A DNA stretch of 64,000 nucleotides from Bacteroides intestinalis (lineage in GTDB: Bacteria > Bacteroidota > Bacteroidia > Bacteroidales > Bacteroidaceae). Location of the stretch: assembly GCF_902364365.1 (NCBI RefSeq), contig NZ_CABJDN010000012.1, forward strand, positions 1 through 64,000. Reading direction: 5' to 3'. Below the pieces are notes generated by a model. It saw only the letters and a list, made by a program, of their open reading frames with translations. It was not told the origin of the DNA and ran no database searches. Shown in pieces: positions 63,958 through 64,000 of the stretch. The first letter of the stretch is position 1; every line of letters begins with the position of its first letter. The position numbers and the translations under genes are program-made.

Positions 63958-63994
63958 TATAAAACACGTTTTTCTGAATAAAACGTGTTTTATA
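63958..63994. terminator. 15-base perfect hairpin at window end
   Basis: TATAAAACACGTTTT (63958-63972) pairs perfectly with 63980-63994 around a 7-base loop, AT-rich with an A-run after it. Could be a terminator for a minus-strand gene outside the window. Confidence 0.5.
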
Positions 63995-64000
63995 AAAAAC

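Overview
The window is chromosomal DNA from a Bacteroidales bacterium, most likely a gut Bacteroides. Supporting signs are promoters of the form TAnnTTTG near -7, almost no Shine-Dalgarno sequences, and many families typical of the group (GLPGLI, DUF3244, DUF4249, DUF3836, DUF4271, DUF3098, DUF6266, smalltalk, DUF2723, TonB-dependent receptors with a carboxypeptidase-like N-domain, kduI/kduD). I cannot name the species from sequence alone.

Layout. 1-7657: the end of an amidase gene, a smalltalk peptide, and a two-gene Rhs/YD-repeat operon. The second Rhs protein ends in a putative HExxH metallopeptidase toxin and is followed by a candidate immunity gene. 8114-20577: housekeeping genes. These are divergent cysK/cysE, a THUMP RNA methyltransferase with a KPREF-rich tail, dipeptidyl peptidase IV, purD, two membrane proteins, mnmD, a zinc/manganese-type binding protein with its ABC ATPase but no permease, and an AAA-type ATPase. 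21081-34128: a DUF2723 glycosyltransferase-like protein, a polysaccharide deacetylase, the uronate genes kduI-kduD-DUF4861, tRNA-Gln, tyrS, and a run comprising LOG, DUF4271, hemD, rnpA, yidD and a TatD-like gene. 34265-41569 (locus A): TPR regulator, DUF3244, lipoprotein, DsbA-like thioredoxin, TonB-dependent receptor, DUF4249. 41793-50520: metK behind a structured leader that resembles a SAM riboswitch, then the minus-strand series methyltransferase, ftsX, DUF3098, uppP, truB, queA, folK, flippase-like.

51516-62580 (locus B) is the most unusual part. Read on the minus strand it holds a TPR regulator, a DUF3244-like protein, a fused C39-like/VKOR/thioredoxin membrane protein, a 74-residue peptide with a double-glycine leader and two core cysteines, a GLPGLI protein, an outer-membrane receptor-like protein, a C39-peptidase ABC exporter and an HlyD adaptor. 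The exporter and adaptor are broken by two apparent internal deletions. Just beyond them lie about 130 bases of a second VKOR gene plus a second leader-peptide gene, both almost completely deleted. This looks like a secreted-peptide (bacteriocin-like) system that was once at least partly duplicated and is now eroding.

A second theme is a set of short elements built from one word in direct and inverted copies (for example GTGATTAG, GGTGTAGCC, CCAACTCC). The word differs from place to place. They fill many intergenic gaps, and GTGATTAG-type copies also lie in frame inside mnmD and, in degenerate form, inside the neighbouring metal-transporter ATPase gene. Three separate gaps also carry tandem repeats with a 22-base period.
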